Shown here piece after piece: positions 27,069-36,346 of a stretch of DNA of 64,000 nt (its first letter is position 1; each line of letters begins with the position of its first letter). The notes below the pieces were generated by a model. It saw only the letters and a list, made by a program, of their open reading frames with translations, was not told the DNA's origin and did not search any database. The translations under genes and the position numbers were made by a program. Location: the NCBI GenBank assembly GCA_007694915.1, contig REEV01000074.1, positions 1 to 64,000 of the forward strand, read 5' to 3'. Source of the DNA: Cyanobium sp. PLM2.Bin73. Lineage in GTDB: Bacteria > Cyanobacteriota > Cyanobacteriia > PCC-6307 > Cyanobiaceae.

Positions 27069-29276
27069 ATGGCTCCCGATTCCTCCGCTGCGCCGCTCGC
27101 CACCATCCCTGCCGCCACCACCACCGTCAACGCTGCCGCACCTGTCGCGGCCCAGGCCCAGTGCCCCTACTGCGGCGTGGGCTGCGGGCTGGAGCTCAAA
27201 CCGCCCGCCAACCTGGCCTCAGTCCCTGGGGCCGCCGCGGCCGAAGGCCAGTGGACCGCCCGTGGCGACCGCCACCACCCCTCCTCCCTGGGCCAGGTGT
27301 GCGTGAAGGGCGCCACCGTGGGCGAGACCCTGCACCACAACCGGCTCACCACGCCCCTGTGGCGGGAGCGCACCGACCAGCCGTTCACCCCGATCAGCTG
27401 GGAGCGGGCCTTCACCCTGCTGGTGGAACGCATCCAGGCCACCCTCGCCAGCAAGGGGCCCCAGGCCCTGGCCATCTACGGCTCCGGCCAGATGCTCTGT
27501 GAGGACTACTACCTGGCCAACAAGCTGCTCAAGGGCTTCCTGGGCAGCAACAACTTCGACAGCAATTCCCGCCTGTGCATGAGCTCGGCGGTGGCGGGCT
27601 ACCAGCGCAGCCTCGGCTCCGACGGTCCCCCCTGCTGCTACGACGACCTCGACCTGGCCGATCTGGTGCTGCTGATCGGCACCAACACGGCCGAGTGCCA
27701 CCCGGTGCTGTTCCAGCGGCTGCTTAAACGCAAGCGCAAGGGGGCCGGGCCGCGCCTGGTGGTGGTGGATCCGCGCGCCACCGCCACCAGTGACGCCGCA
27801 GACCTGCATCTGGCGATCCGCCCGGGCACCGACCTGGCCCTGCTCTGCGGCCTGGGCCACCTGCTGCTGGAGCGGGCTGGCGTGGATCCGGCCTTCGTGG
27901 CTGCCCACACCGAGGGCTTTGCGGAGTTGGAGACGCTCTGGCGGGCCTGGGATCCGGCGCGCACTGCGGCGGTGTGCGGCATCGCCGCCGCCGATCTGCG
28001 CCAGCTGGCCGAGTGGTGGCTGCAGGCCAGCGCGGCGCTCAGCCTCTGGTCGATGGGGGTGAACCAGAGCCGCGAGGGCACCGCCACCGTGGCCGGCATC
28101 TGCAACCTGCATCTGGTGAGCGGCCAGATCGGCCGGCCGGGGGCCGGCCCCTTCTCGCTCACCGGCCAGCCCAACGCCATGGGCGGGCGTGAAGTGGGGG
28201 GCCTGGCCCAGTTGCTGCCCGGCTACCGCGCCGTGGCCGATCCAGAGCACCGGGCCGCGGTGGAGCGCCACTGGGGCCTGGCGCCGGGCTCGATCGCCCC
28301 CCAGAGCGGCCTCTCGGCCTGGCAGCAGATCGAGGCCATGGAGCGCGGCGAGCTCGACCTCTGGTGGGTGGTGGCCAGCAATCCCCTGGTGAGCCTGCCC
28401 AGCCTGGACCGGGTGCGGGCGGCGCTGGCCCGCTGCCCGCTGGTGGTGCTGAGCGAGGCCTATGCCGGCACTGAAACCGAAGCGGTGGCCCATCTGGTGC
28501 TGCCGGCGGCCCAGTGGAGCGAGAAGGAGGGGGTGATGGTGAACTCCGAGCGCCGCGTCACCCTTTGCCATGCCTTCCGCCAGCCCCCCGGCGAGGCCCG
28601 GCCCGACTGGGCGGTGTTTGCGGAGCTGGGCCGGCGCCTGGGTTTTGTTGAGCCGTTCAGCTTCGTCTCCGCCGCGGAGGTGTACGCCGAATTCGTGGCC
28701 CTCACCGCCGGGCGGCTGTGCGACAGCAGCGGCCTCAGCCACCAGCTCCTGGCCGAGCACGGCCCCCAGCAGTGGCCCTTCCCCGCCGGCACCGCCCCCG
28801 GCGGCGGCCAGGCGCGGCTGTACACCGACCACCGCTTCCCCACCCCGTCCGGCAGGGCCCGCCTGTGGGCCGACCTGCCCCTGGGGCTGGCCGAGCCGCC
28901 CGATGCCGCCTACCCGCTGGTGCTCACCGTGGGCCGGGTGCTGGGCCACTGGCACACCATGACCCGCACGGCCCATGTGGCACGGGTGGGCAAGGCGCAC
29001 CCCGAGCCGCTGCTGGAGGTGCACCCCATGGATGCGGCCCGGGTGGCCCTCGCCGATGGCGCCCTGGCCCGGGTGCGCTCCCGCCGCGGCGCCATCACCG
29101 CCAAGGTGCGGCTGAGCGAGCGCATCCGCCCCGGCAGCGTGTTTCTGCCGATGCACTGGGGCGCCGCCCAGGGCGAGCTGGCCTGCGAGGCCAACCGGCT
29201 GATGCACGAGCTGGGCTGCCCGATCTCCAAGCAGCCCGAGCTCAAGGGGGCGGCGGTGACCCTGGCGCCAGCCTGA
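27069..29276 (+). CDS. narB: Ferredoxin-dependent assimilatory nitrate reductase NarB
   Basis: A 735-residue molybdenum enzyme that reduces nitrate to nitrite in the cytoplasm with electrons from ferredoxin. The N-terminal [4Fe-4S] motif is visible as CPYCGVGC followed by VCVKGA. Next come the bis-MGD binding parts: YGSGQMLCEDYY, SNSRLCMSSAVAGY with the likely molybdenum cysteine, and LIGTNTAECHPV. The C-terminal domain with LTVGRVLGHWHTMTRT is typical. I chose the ATG at 27069 because the long upstream extension of the frame has no resemblance to the family. It converges with nrtD and is divergent from the nitrate-reductase-associated gene. Confidence 0.95.
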   Translation: MAPDSSAAPLATIPAATTTVNAAAPVAAQAQCPYCGVGCGLELKPPANLASVPGAAAAEGQWTARGDRHHPSSLGQVCVKGATVGETLHHNRLTTPLWRERTDQPFTPISWERAFTLLVERIQATLASKGPQALAIYGSGQMLCEDYYLANKLLKGFLGSNNFDSNSRLCMSSAVAGYQRSLGSDGPPCCYDDLDLADLVLLIGTNTAECHPVLFQRLLKRKRKGAGPRLVVVDPRATATSDAADLHLAIRPGTDLALLCGLGHLLLERAGVDPAFVAAHTEGFAELETLWRAWDPARTAAVCGIAAADLRQLAEWWLQASAALSLWSMGVNQSREGTATVAGICNLHLVSGQIGRPGAGPFSLTGQPNAMGGREVGGLAQLLPGYRAVADPEHRAAVERHWGLAPGSIAPQSGLSAWQQIEAMERGELDLWWVVASNPLVSLPSLDRVRAALARCPLVVLSEAYAGTETEAVAHLVLPAAQWSEKEGVMVNSERRVTLCHAFRQPPGEARPDWAVFAELGRRLGFVEPFSFVSAAEVYAEFVALTAGRLCDSSGLSHQLLAEHGPQQWPFPAGTAPGGGQARLYTDHRFPTPSGRARLWADLPLGLAEPPDAAYPLVLTVGRVLGHWHTMTRTAHVARVGKAHPEPLLEVHPMDAARVALADGALARVRSRRGAITAKVRLSERIRPGSVFLPMHWGAAQGELACEANRLMHELGCPISKQPELKGAAVTLAPA

Positions 29277-29314
29277 GCCAGGGCTCGGTCCTGGGGGTGC
29301 CCCGCAGGTTCACC

Positions 29315-30148
29315 TCAGTCCACGTCGTGGGCGTAGCGGCGGAACAGGAAGTCGAGGGCGTGGTTGCGCAGCTGGCCGTAGCGGGGATCGTCCTGAATGG
29401 CCTCGTAACTGCGGGGCCGCTCAAAGGGCACCGTGATGATCTCGCCGATGCTGGCCGAAGGGCCATTGGTCATCATCACGATGCGGTCGGCGAGGAAGAG
29501 GGCCTCGTCAATGTCGTGGGTGATCATCAGCACGGTGGGCTTCTGCTCCTCCCAGATCGCCAGGAGCTCTTCCTGCAGTTCCTCCTTCGTGATGGCATCG
29601 AGTGCCCCGAAGGGTTCATCGAGCACCAGCACCTCCGGGCTCACGGCCAGGGCTCTGGCGATGGCCACCCGCTGGCGCATGCCACCGGAGAGCTGCGCGG
29701 GCCGTTTCGTGCGGGCCTCCATCAGCCCCACCATGTCCAGGTGGTGGGCCACCACATTGCGTCGGATGTTCCCATCCAGTTCGGGTCGGGCCGCTTTCAC
29801 CGCCATCTCCACGTTCTGCCACACCGTGAGCCAGGGCAGCAGTGAGTAGTTCTGGAACACCACCATCCGATCCGGTCCAGGCCGCCCGATCGGGCGGCCG
29901 TGCAGGCTCACCGTTCCGCTGCTGGGTTGCAGGAATCCGGACACCATGTTGAGCAGGGTGCTCTTGCCGCAGCCGGAGTGGCCGATCACGCAGAGGAATT
30001 CCCCCTGCTGCACCTGCAGGTTGATGTCGCGCAGGGCCTCGAAGGGACCCCGGCGGGTCTGGAACACCTGGCCCACATCGCGGAACTCCAGGAAGGGCTT
30101 GCTGGTGCCGGCGGTGCTGGTGGTGGGGGCAGCTGTGGTGGTGGTCAT
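29315..30148 (-). CDS. nrtD: Nitrate/nitrite ABC transporter ATPase NrtD
   Basis: A 277-residue ABC ATPase with Walker A GHSGCGKST, signature LSGGMRQRVA and Walker B LVLDEPFGALD. A Thr/Ala-rich N-terminal tail of about 18 residues precedes the domain. It overlaps nrtC by four bases and is the last gene of the nrtABCD operon. The assignment to D rather than C rests on the order of the genes, since both ATPases here are short. Confidence 0.9.
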   Translation of the reverse strand: MTTTTAAPTTSTAGTSKPFLEFRDVGQVFQTRRGPFEALRDINLQVQQGEFLCVIGHSGCGKSTLLNMVSGFLQPSSGTVSLHGRPIGRPGPDRMVVFQNYSLLPWLTVWQNVEMAVKAARPELDGNIRRNVVAHHLDMVGLMEARTKRPAQLSGGMRQRVAIARALAVSPEVLVLDEPFGALDAITKEELQEELLAIWEEQKPTVLMITHDIDEALFLADRIVMMTNGPSASIGEIITVPFERPRSYEAIQDDPRYGQLRNHALDFLFRRYAHDVD

Positions 30149-30954
30149 CGGCGGGCGGCGGCTTGTTGTTTGAGACGGCGCTGGTCCTGCAGGAAGTGGA
30201 TCAGTTCGGCGCGCAGCTGGTAATAGCTGGGATGGTTCATCACCGTGAGCCGATCCCGGGGCCTTGGAATCGGCACGTCAACGATGCGGCCGATCCCAGC
30301 CGCGGGTCCGTTCCTCAGGCACACCACCCGATCCGAGAGCAGCAGAGCTTCATCCACGTCGTGGGTCACCATCACGGTGGTGAGTCCGGATTCCTGGCAG
30401 ATCTGCATCAGCTGTTGCTGCAGGTTGCCGCGGGTGAGGGCATCGAGTGCCCCGAAGGGTTCGTCGAGGAGCAGCAGTTTCGGCCGGATCGCCAGGGCGC
30501 GGGCGATCGCCACCCGCTGCTTCATGCCACCGGAGAGTTCGGCCGGGTATTTGCTGGCGGCAGCGCTGAGGTTGACCAGGCTGATGTTGCGTTCAACGAT
30601 GTCGCGCCGCTCGCCTGAAGCGAGGTGTGGGTACACGGTTTCCACAGCCAGGGCGATGTTCTGGCGCACCGTGAGCCAGGGCAGCAAGGAGTAGTTCTGG
30701 AACACCACCATCCGATCTGGTCCAGGATCGGTCACCTGGCGGCCATTCATGAGAATGCCGCCTTCCCTGGCCTGATCCAGGCCGGCCATCAGGTTGAGGA
30801 GCGTGCTCTTGCCGCATCCTGAATGCCCGATCAGGGTCACGAATTCCCCTTTGGCAACGTCGAGGCTGATGCTTTTCAAAGCCACGTAGTGACCGCCCCC
30901 GTCCAGAGGGAAGCTCTGGGTGACTGCATCGACAGTCATCAATCCGGTAGCCAT
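30145..30954 (-). CDS. nrtC: Nitrate/nitrite ABC transporter ATPase NrtC, lacking the regulatory domain
   Basis: This 269-residue protein has the ABC motifs GHSGCGKST, LSGGMKQRVA and LLLDEPFGALD. In Synechococcus elongatus NrtC is about 650 residues, because an NrtA-like domain is fused to the ATPase and mediates inhibition by ammonium. Here the protein ends soon after the ATPase, with a clean stop and the next gene overlapping it by four bases. The regulatory domain is absent and does not look broken off by a frameshift. Only one base separates it from nrtB. It should form a heterodimer with NrtD. Confidence 0.88.
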   Translation of the reverse strand: MATGLMTVDAVTQSFPLDGGGHYVALKSISLDVAKGEFVTLIGHSGCGKSTLLNLMAGLDQAREGGILMNGRQVTDPGPDRMVVFQNYSLLPWLTVRQNIALAVETVYPHLASGERRDIVERNISLVNLSAAASKYPAELSGGMKQRVAIARALAIRPKLLLLDEPFGALDALTRGNLQQQLMQICQESGLTTVMVTHDVDEALLLSDRVVCLRNGPAAGIGRIVDVPIPRPRDRLTVMNHPSYYQLRAELIHFLQDQRRLKQQAAARR

Positions 30955-30955
30955 G

Positions 30956-31789
30956 TCAGCTGGCCTCCCGACTCACCTTGCGGCCCGCGAAGGCCACGAG
31001 GCGGTCAAGCAACAGGCCGACAAGGCCAACGTAGACAATCGCCAGGATGATCTCACTGGAACTGGTGTCGCCTCCCGCGTTGTAGGAATCCCAGATGAAG
31101 TAACCAATGCCACCATCAGCCTTCAGCATCTCGGCAGCCACGATGGCCAGCCAGGCCAGGCCCACGGCGATGCGTAGACCTGTGAACACGTAGGGAACGG
31201 TTGCTGGGACGACAATGTTGCGGATGTAGGAGCGTTTGCTCAATCGCAGCACTCTGGCCACATTGGTGTAGTCCTGAGGAATTTCCTTGATGCCCACCGC
31301 TGTATTGATGATGATGGGCCAGATGGCGGTGATAAAGATCACAAAGATGGCGGAGGTGTCGCCATCCTGAAAGATCATTAATGCGATCGGGAACCAGGCC
31401 AGAGGAGGAACCGTACGCAGCACCTGAATCACGGGATCAAAGCCCTTGCCGGTAAAGCGATTCAGGCCAAGGAGACCACCCGCTGACACACCGACAATGG
31501 CTGCCAGGCTGTAACCGATGGCTACGCGCTGCAGGGAAATGAGAATCTGCAGCCCCAGGCCCTTGTCGGTGCCGCCGTTGTCGAAGAAGGGATCAATGAT
31601 ATAAGGATCCCAGGTGTTGGCTACCACGTCAATGGGGCCAGGTAGTCGCTGCACGCCAATCAAGGAGGAAAAGATCTGCCAGGCGATCAGGAAGGCGCCA
31701 ATGCAGATGATGTAAGGAACCGCCTGAGGTAGCCAGGGTAGTGCAGAGGATGGTCGCTGGCGACGACTTCGCAGGACTGTGGGGGTCAT
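30956..31789 (-). CDS. nrtB: Nitrate/nitrite ABC transporter permease NrtB
   Basis: A 277-residue integral membrane protein of the NitT/TauT permease family with about six hydrophobic segments. The segment starting PYIICIGAFLIAWQIF is the first, and the cytoplasmic coupling loop is near LRLSKRSYIRNIVVPATVP. It passes nitrate delivered by NrtA through the inner membrane, driven by NrtC and NrtD. It lies 68 bases after nrtA. It resembles permeases of bicarbonate and cyanate uptake, but the neighbours narB and nirA favour nitrate. Confidence 0.92.
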   Translation of the reverse strand: MTPTVLRSRRQRPSSALPWLPQAVPYIICIGAFLIAWQIFSSLIGVQRLPGPIDVVANTWDPYIIDPFFDNGGTDKGLGLQILISLQRVAIGYSLAAIVGVSAGGLLGLNRFTGKGFDPVIQVLRTVPPLAWFPIALMIFQDGDTSAIFVIFITAIWPIIINTAVGIKEIPQDYTNVARVLRLSKRSYIRNIVVPATVPYVFTGLRIAVGLAWLAIVAAEMLKADGGIGYFIWDSYNAGGDTSSSEIILAIVYVGLVGLLLDRLVAFAGRKVSREAS

Positions 31790-31857
31790 GATCTGATCTC
31801 AATGGGATTTGTATCGGCCTCAGGGCTGTGCTGGCACCGCGCAGAGTGGCTGCGAGT

Positions 31858-33165
31858 TCAGCGCATCGCTTTGATCTCAAGGCTGTTGAGATAGGCCATG
31901 GGATTTTCGGGGTCGAACACCACGCCATCAAAGAAGGTTTCCTTGCCCCGTGAATCACTGTCAGGGATGGCCTGGTCCTGGCCGATGGCCACGGCGGCCT
32001 CTTTCCAGAGATCGGAGCGGTTGACCTTGTTGACGAGGGCATCGATGTCTGTATCGGCGGGCAGATAGCCCCAGCGAATGTCCTCGGTCACGAACCACTT
32101 GTCGTGACTCTTGAAGGGATAGGAGGTGTTTTCGCTCCAGAATCGCATCGTATAAGGGCTATTCTCTACTACCCTTCCGTCGCCATAATCGACAATCCCG
32201 GCGAGACGAGGCTTGATGTCTTCTGGAGCGCAGCGGAAATACTGGTTGCGTGACGTAATGTTGACCAGCTCATCGAGGTTGGCCGGATCTTCACACCAGA
32301 TCTGCGCTTCCTGAACTGCCTTCAGCATCGCCTTGGTTGCCTTGGGGTTGGTGTCAACCCAGTCGGCTCGCATCGCGAAGGCCTTCTCGGGGTGAAATTT
32401 CCAGAGCTCGCCGGTCTGAGCGGCGGTGTACCCCGCTTGCAGGTTCACCAGGCGCTGATTCCAGGGCTCGCCCACACAGAAGGTATCCATGGTTCCCGTC
32501 TGCATGTTGGCCACCATCTGAGCAGGCGGCACCACAACCAGATCAGCCTCGGTGTTGGGATTCACGCCATTGGCCGACAGCCAGTAGCGCATCCACAGGT
32601 CGTGGGTGCCGCCGGGGAAGGTCACGGCCGCCTTGAATTTCCGACCCTTATCGCTGGCGATGGCGAGGGCTTTTTGAAAGGCCTCGGGGCTGTTGATCTT
32701 CAGATCCGGAAATTCGCTGGAAGCCGACAGGCCCTGGCCCTGGGTGTTGAGCCGGAGCAGGGTGTACATCGGCAGAGGCTGGCTCGTTTTGGTGATCGTG
32801 CCGGCCGTGAGCAGCAGCGGCATCGGTGTGAGGATGTGGGCTCCGTCAATGCCACCGCTGCCGCTGCCGAGCTCGAGATTGTCGCGGGTGCCAGCCCAGG
32901 AGGTCTGCTTCACCACCTTCACGTCGGGCATGCCGTACTTGGCGAAGAAGCCCTTCTCGGAGGCGATGATCAGCGGTGACGCATCCGTGAGGGCAATGAA
33001 GCCCAGGGTGGCACCCTTCACCTCGGGTTCTTCACCAGAGGGAATGGCTGTCTCCGTGCTGATCGTGTCGTTCGGGCGGCTCCCGCCGCAGGCACTGAGC
33101 CAGATGGCACCGGCCGCACCACCGGCAGCCGTGAGCAGGAATTGACGTCGGGAAAGGTTGGGCAT
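31858..33165 (-). CDS. nrtA: Nitrate/nitrite-binding lipoprotein NrtA
   Basis: A 435-residue substrate-binding protein. The N-terminus has a twin-arginine motif SRRQFLL (5-11) and a lipobox LSAC with the acylated cysteine at 26, so it should be exported folded and anchored to the outer face of the inner membrane. The body begins with KGATLGFIALTDASPLIIA, as in NrtA and CmpA proteins. It opens the nrtABCD operon. The upstream region (33166-33360) has GTA-N8-AAC on the minus strand at 33311-33324, only a weak match to an NtcA site, with no -10 box at the right distance. Confidence 0.93.
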   Translation of the reverse strand: MPNLSRRQFLLTAAGGAAGAIWLSACGGSRPNDTISTETAIPSGEEPEVKGATLGFIALTDASPLIIASEKGFFAKYGMPDVKVVKQTSWAGTRDNLELGSGSGGIDGAHILTPMPLLLTAGTITKTSQPLPMYTLLRLNTQGQGLSASSEFPDLKINSPEAFQKALAIASDKGRKFKAAVTFPGGTHDLWMRYWLSANGVNPNTEADLVVVPPAQMVANMQTGTMDTFCVGEPWNQRLVNLQAGYTAAQTGELWKFHPEKAFAMRADWVDTNPKATKAMLKAVQEAQIWCEDPANLDELVNITSRNQYFRCAPEDIKPRLAGIVDYGDGRVVENSPYTMRFWSENTSYPFKSHDKWFVTEDIRWGYLPADTDIDALVNKVNRSDLWKEAAVAIGQDQAIPDSDSRGKETFFDGVVFDPENPMAYLNSLEIKAMR

Positions 33166-33360
33166 TTCGCTGGAAACTGGATGCCGGAGTGGCGGGGAAC
33201 TGCACTCCGGACGGGCTCCACAACGAAGCGCACCGAACCGGTCTGAATCTGAAACCGGCGCACCAAGCTGACCGGAAACTCACGACACCACACCAACCCC
33301 TGGATGCAGGGTTGTGGTTGTTACTGATTCCCTGTTCGGTGCGCAAGCTGGGACCGCTTG

Positions 33361-34479
33361 TCAGCGGGCCAGAGCCTGGCGCAGGCGTTCACCGCAACGG
33401 GCGGCCAGCAGGGCGCGGGCCTGGTCCAGGCCGCTGTCCAGCGTTTCGAACTGATCCGCCAGCCACAGGTTGGCACCCAGGTTCCAGATCAGGGCGCGGC
33501 TCAGGGGCCCCTCGCCCTGCAGGGCGGCCAGGGCCTGCTGCCCCCATTCTTCCAGGTTCTGCCAGGGCGTTTCCTCACCGTGGAGGCCGTGGTCGCGCGG
33601 GTGCAGCAGAATCCGTTTCATCTCACCACCACGCAGCCGGGCCGTGATGCCCGCCCGGCTGGTGGGCAGGTCGGTGGAGCCCTCCAGGCCCTTCACCGTG
33701 AGCACATCGGTTTCTTCCGCCGCCGTGAGCGCCTCCCAGGCGCGCTTTTCGGTGGGCGGATGCACGAAGCCGCTCACCAGCAGGTGCTCGCCTCGGTGGG
33801 GGGTCCAGAGCAGCTCCAGGCTGGCCACAGGCGGCCGCTTGCCGATCTCGTCCCGTGCCGGCAGCAGCCGTTCCGCGCTGGGGAAATGATCCGGTTGATG
33901 GGTGAGCGCCAGGTTGTGCTCCTGCAGGCCCTGCTGCAGCGCTGCCAGCGGCCGGCCCCGCCAGTCGATGCCGATGGCCGCGAACAGTTCTGCCAGGGTG
34001 ACCCCGAATTTCACCGGCATCGGATCACCGCCGTGCAGCACCACGGGCAGTCCGGCGCTGGCCAGCAGCACGGCAACCAGGGGCAGTAGCGGGGCCGTGC
34101 GGCTGCGGCCGTCGTAGGGCACCCCGAAGCACAGCGCCCGCCGCCCCGGCGTCTCCAGCACCGGGCCATGGGCGCGGTAACTGTCGAGCATGCCGGCCAG
34201 TTCCATGGGCAGCGGCCTGCGGATGCGATGGGCGATCAGGAAGGCACCCATCTGGGCGTCGCTGGCCTGGCCCTCGAGCATCAGATCCATGGCCTCGCCG
34301 GCCTCCGCCCGGCTCAGGCCGGTGCTGGTGTGCTCGCCGCTGCCCACCTTGGCGATCAGCTCGCGGAAGCGGACCCGACCGACACCGAGGGCCTGCAGCC
34401 GCTGCAGGCGCCGGGCCTCCCCCGCATCTGCATGGGCAGCGTCCGCTGTGGGTGACGATGTCGGTAACGGTTGCAACAT
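33361..34479 (-). CDS. Anthranilate phosphoribosyltransferase-like protein (TrpD2 type)
   Basis: A 372-residue protein from the ATG at 34479. It has the glycosyltransferase family 3 layout: a helical N-terminal domain (LSRAEAGEAMDLMLEG and LIAHRIR) and a second domain with CFGVPYDGRSRT. In true TrpD the PRPP-binding loop is GTGGD; here it is replaced by PYDGRS, so the normal anthranilate reaction is doubtful. Such paralogues recur beside nitrate genes in cyanobacteria as I recall. It is divergent from nirA with about 216 bases between. Its role, perhaps nucleic-acid binding as in E. coli YbiB or an unknown phosphoribosyl reaction, is not shown by the sequence. Confidence 0.78.
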   Translation of the reverse strand: MLQPLPTSSPTADAAHADAGEARRLQRLQALGVGRVRFRELIAKVGSGEHTSTGLSRAEAGEAMDLMLEGQASDAQMGAFLIAHRIRRPLPMELAGMLDSYRAHGPVLETPGRRALCFGVPYDGRSRTAPLLPLVAVLLASAGLPVVLHGGDPMPVKFGVTLAELFAAIGIDWRGRPLAALQQGLQEHNLALTHQPDHFPSAERLLPARDEIGKRPPVASLELLWTPHRGEHLLVSGFVHPPTEKRAWEALTAAEETDVLTVKGLEGSTDLPTSRAGITARLRGGEMKRILLHPRDHGLHGEETPWQNLEEWGQQALAALQGEGPLSRALIWNLGANLWLADQFETLDSGLDQARALLAARCGERLRQALAR

Positions 34480-34695
34480 GTAAAGGTCGCCCCTCGGCGC
34501 ACAATCTGGCTTGTCTCCTCGGCTGGGGAGATCTTTTCTGATCGGGGCCGACGCAGCTGTACCAGGCGCCACCCCGCCACCACTTCTGCTCCCGGCGGCG
34601 TAGCCCTCATTGGCGCTGGATCGGGCCCAACCCTGAGCCAGCGGGCTTCGGGTTCGGCATGCCGACGTTACCCAGCGCGTTCCAGGCCCCGCCCC

Positions 34696-36324
34696 ATGAC
34701 CCAGTCTTCAACGGCTTCAGCCGTGGTGCCCACCGCGGGCAGCCAGCCCCCCCTCACCAAGATCGAGCAGGCCAAGGCCGAGCTCTGCGGTCTGGAGCTG
34801 GCACCGCGCCTGGAGCACCTTGGGCGCGACGGCTGGGAGGCGCTCGATGAGGCCACCCTCACGATCCGGCTCAAGTGGCTGGGGATCTTCTTTCGCCCCG
34901 TCACCCCGGGCCGGTTCATGGTGCGGCTGCGGTTGCCCAATGGCGTGATCAGCGCCGACCAGCTGGAGGTGCTGGCCGACGTGGTGGATCGCTGCGGCGA
35001 GAACGGCAGCGCCGACATCACCACCCGGCAGAACATCCAGCTGCGCGGCCTGCTGCTGGAGGACATGGCGCCCCTGATGGCGGCGTTGGAGCGGGTCGGG
35101 CTCACCAGTCGTCAGTCGGGTCACGACAACCCGCGCAATGTCACCGGCAATCCCCTGGCCGGCATCGATCCGCAGGAATTCATCGACACCCGGCCCCTGG
35201 TGGCCGCGATCCAGGAGGCCCTGCTGGGCCCTTGCGGCCCCCGCAACCTGCCGCGCAAGTTCAATGTGGCCGTGGGCGGCGCCCCCGACAGCTTTCTGCT
35301 CCACAACGATCTGGCCTTCCTTCCGGCCATCCACGAGGGCGAGCTTGGCTTCACGGTGATGGTGGGCGGGTTCTTCTCCGCCCAGCGCAATGAGCTGGCC
35401 GTTCCCCTGGGACTGTGGCTGCCGGCCGGCCAGCTGCCCGCCTTCACCCTGGCGGTGCTGCGCCACTACGAGCGCCACGGCAACCGCCAGCAGCGCAACA
35501 AGAGCCGGCTGATGTACCTGATCGATCAGCTCGGCCTGAAGCCCTACCGCCAGGCGGTGCTGGACACCTGGCAGGAGCTGGCCGCCGAGCTGGGGCCGGA
35601 GCTGGGCGGTGACTCCACGGCCGCCTGCCCCCACGACGGCAGCCACCTGGTGAGCCGCGCCCCCCGCGACGCCCTCGGTGTGCAGCCGCAGAAGCAGGAC
35701 GGGTTCCACTGGGTGGGGCTGCACGTGCCCATGGGCCGCCTGGATGCTGCGGCCATGGCGGAGCTGGCCCGGCTGGCCCGCAGCCACGGCAGTGGTGAGC
35801 TGCGGCTCACCGAAGCCCAGAACGCCCTGATCGTGAACGTGCCCGCCGAGCGACTGGAGCCACTCCTGGCCGAGACCCTGCTGCAGCGCTTCCGCCCCGA
35901 CCCCTCACCCCTCCAGGCCGAGTCGGTGAGCTGCACCGGCAACGCCTACTGCAGCTTCGCCCTGATCCCCACCAAGGGCACGGCCCAGGCGGTGCTCGAC
36001 GAGCTGGAAACAAGGGTGGAACTCCCCCATGCCGTGCGCATGCACTGGACCGGCTGCCCCAATGCCTGCGGCCAGCCCTACATGGGCCAGATCGGCCTGA
36101 TGGGAGCCAAGGCCCGCAAGGATGGCCAGATGGTGGAGGCCGCCAAGATCTTCCTGGGTGGCTCGATGGAGGCCGACCCCAGGCTGGCTGAACTGCACGA
36201 CAAGGGCGTGCCCCTGAGCGACCTTCCCGACGTGCTGGAAGAGCTTCTGGTTGAACGCTTCGCAGCCCGCCGTCGCCCCGGCGGCAGTGCTAGTACGCAC
36301 CCGGGGCGTGTCGAGGTCCCCTGA
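34696..36324 (+). CDS. nirA: Ferredoxin-nitrite reductase NirA
   Basis: A 542-residue siroheme and [4Fe-4S] enzyme that reduces nitrite to ammonium with six electrons from ferredoxin. The cluster-binding cysteines are visible as CTGNAYCSF (about 413-421) and TGCPNACGQP (about 453-462). The repeat pattern of the sulfite/nitrite reductase fold is present, including TRQNIQLRG. The start at 34696 removes an upstream extension that does not resemble the family. Siroheme genes follow directly (a CbiX-type chelatase and cobA), an arrangement that couples cofactor supply to the apoenzyme. A half-matching NtcA box GTA-N8-CAC lies at 34559-34572. Confidence 0.95.
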   Translation: MTQSSTASAVVPTAGSQPPLTKIEQAKAELCGLELAPRLEHLGRDGWEALDEATLTIRLKWLGIFFRPVTPGRFMVRLRLPNGVISADQLEVLADVVDRCGENGSADITTRQNIQLRGLLLEDMAPLMAALERVGLTSRQSGHDNPRNVTGNPLAGIDPQEFIDTRPLVAAIQEALLGPCGPRNLPRKFNVAVGGAPDSFLLHNDLAFLPAIHEGELGFTVMVGGFFSAQRNELAVPLGLWLPAGQLPAFTLAVLRHYERHGNRQQRNKSRLMYLIDQLGLKPYRQAVLDTWQELAAELGPELGGDSTAACPHDGSHLVSRAPRDALGVQPQKQDGFHWVGLHVPMGRLDAAAMAELARLARSHGSGELRLTEAQNALIVNVPAERLEPLLAETLLQRFRPDPSPLQAESVSCTGNAYCSFALIPTKGTAQAVLDELETRVELPHAVRMHWTGCPNACGQPYMGQIGLMGAKARKDGQMVEAAKIFLGGSMEADPRLAELHDKGVPLSDLPDVLEELLVERFAARRRPGGSASTHPGRVEVP

Positions 36325-36346
36325 CCCCATCGATGGCTCAACCGGG

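Noticed and set aside
27219-29207. Long antisense frame opposite narB
   Set aside because: Typical shadow frame of a GC-rich gene; the composition is repetitive and no domain is visible.
33311-33324. NtcA site upstream of nrtA (GTA-N8-AAC, minus strand)
   Set aside because: One fixed base is wrong and no TAN3T box lies 20-24 bases downstream.
34559-34572. NtcA site upstream of nirA (GTA-N8-CAC)
   Set aside because: One fixed base is wrong and the nearest TA-containing box is about 28 bases away without the final T. Regulation by NtcA is likely biologically but not shown here.
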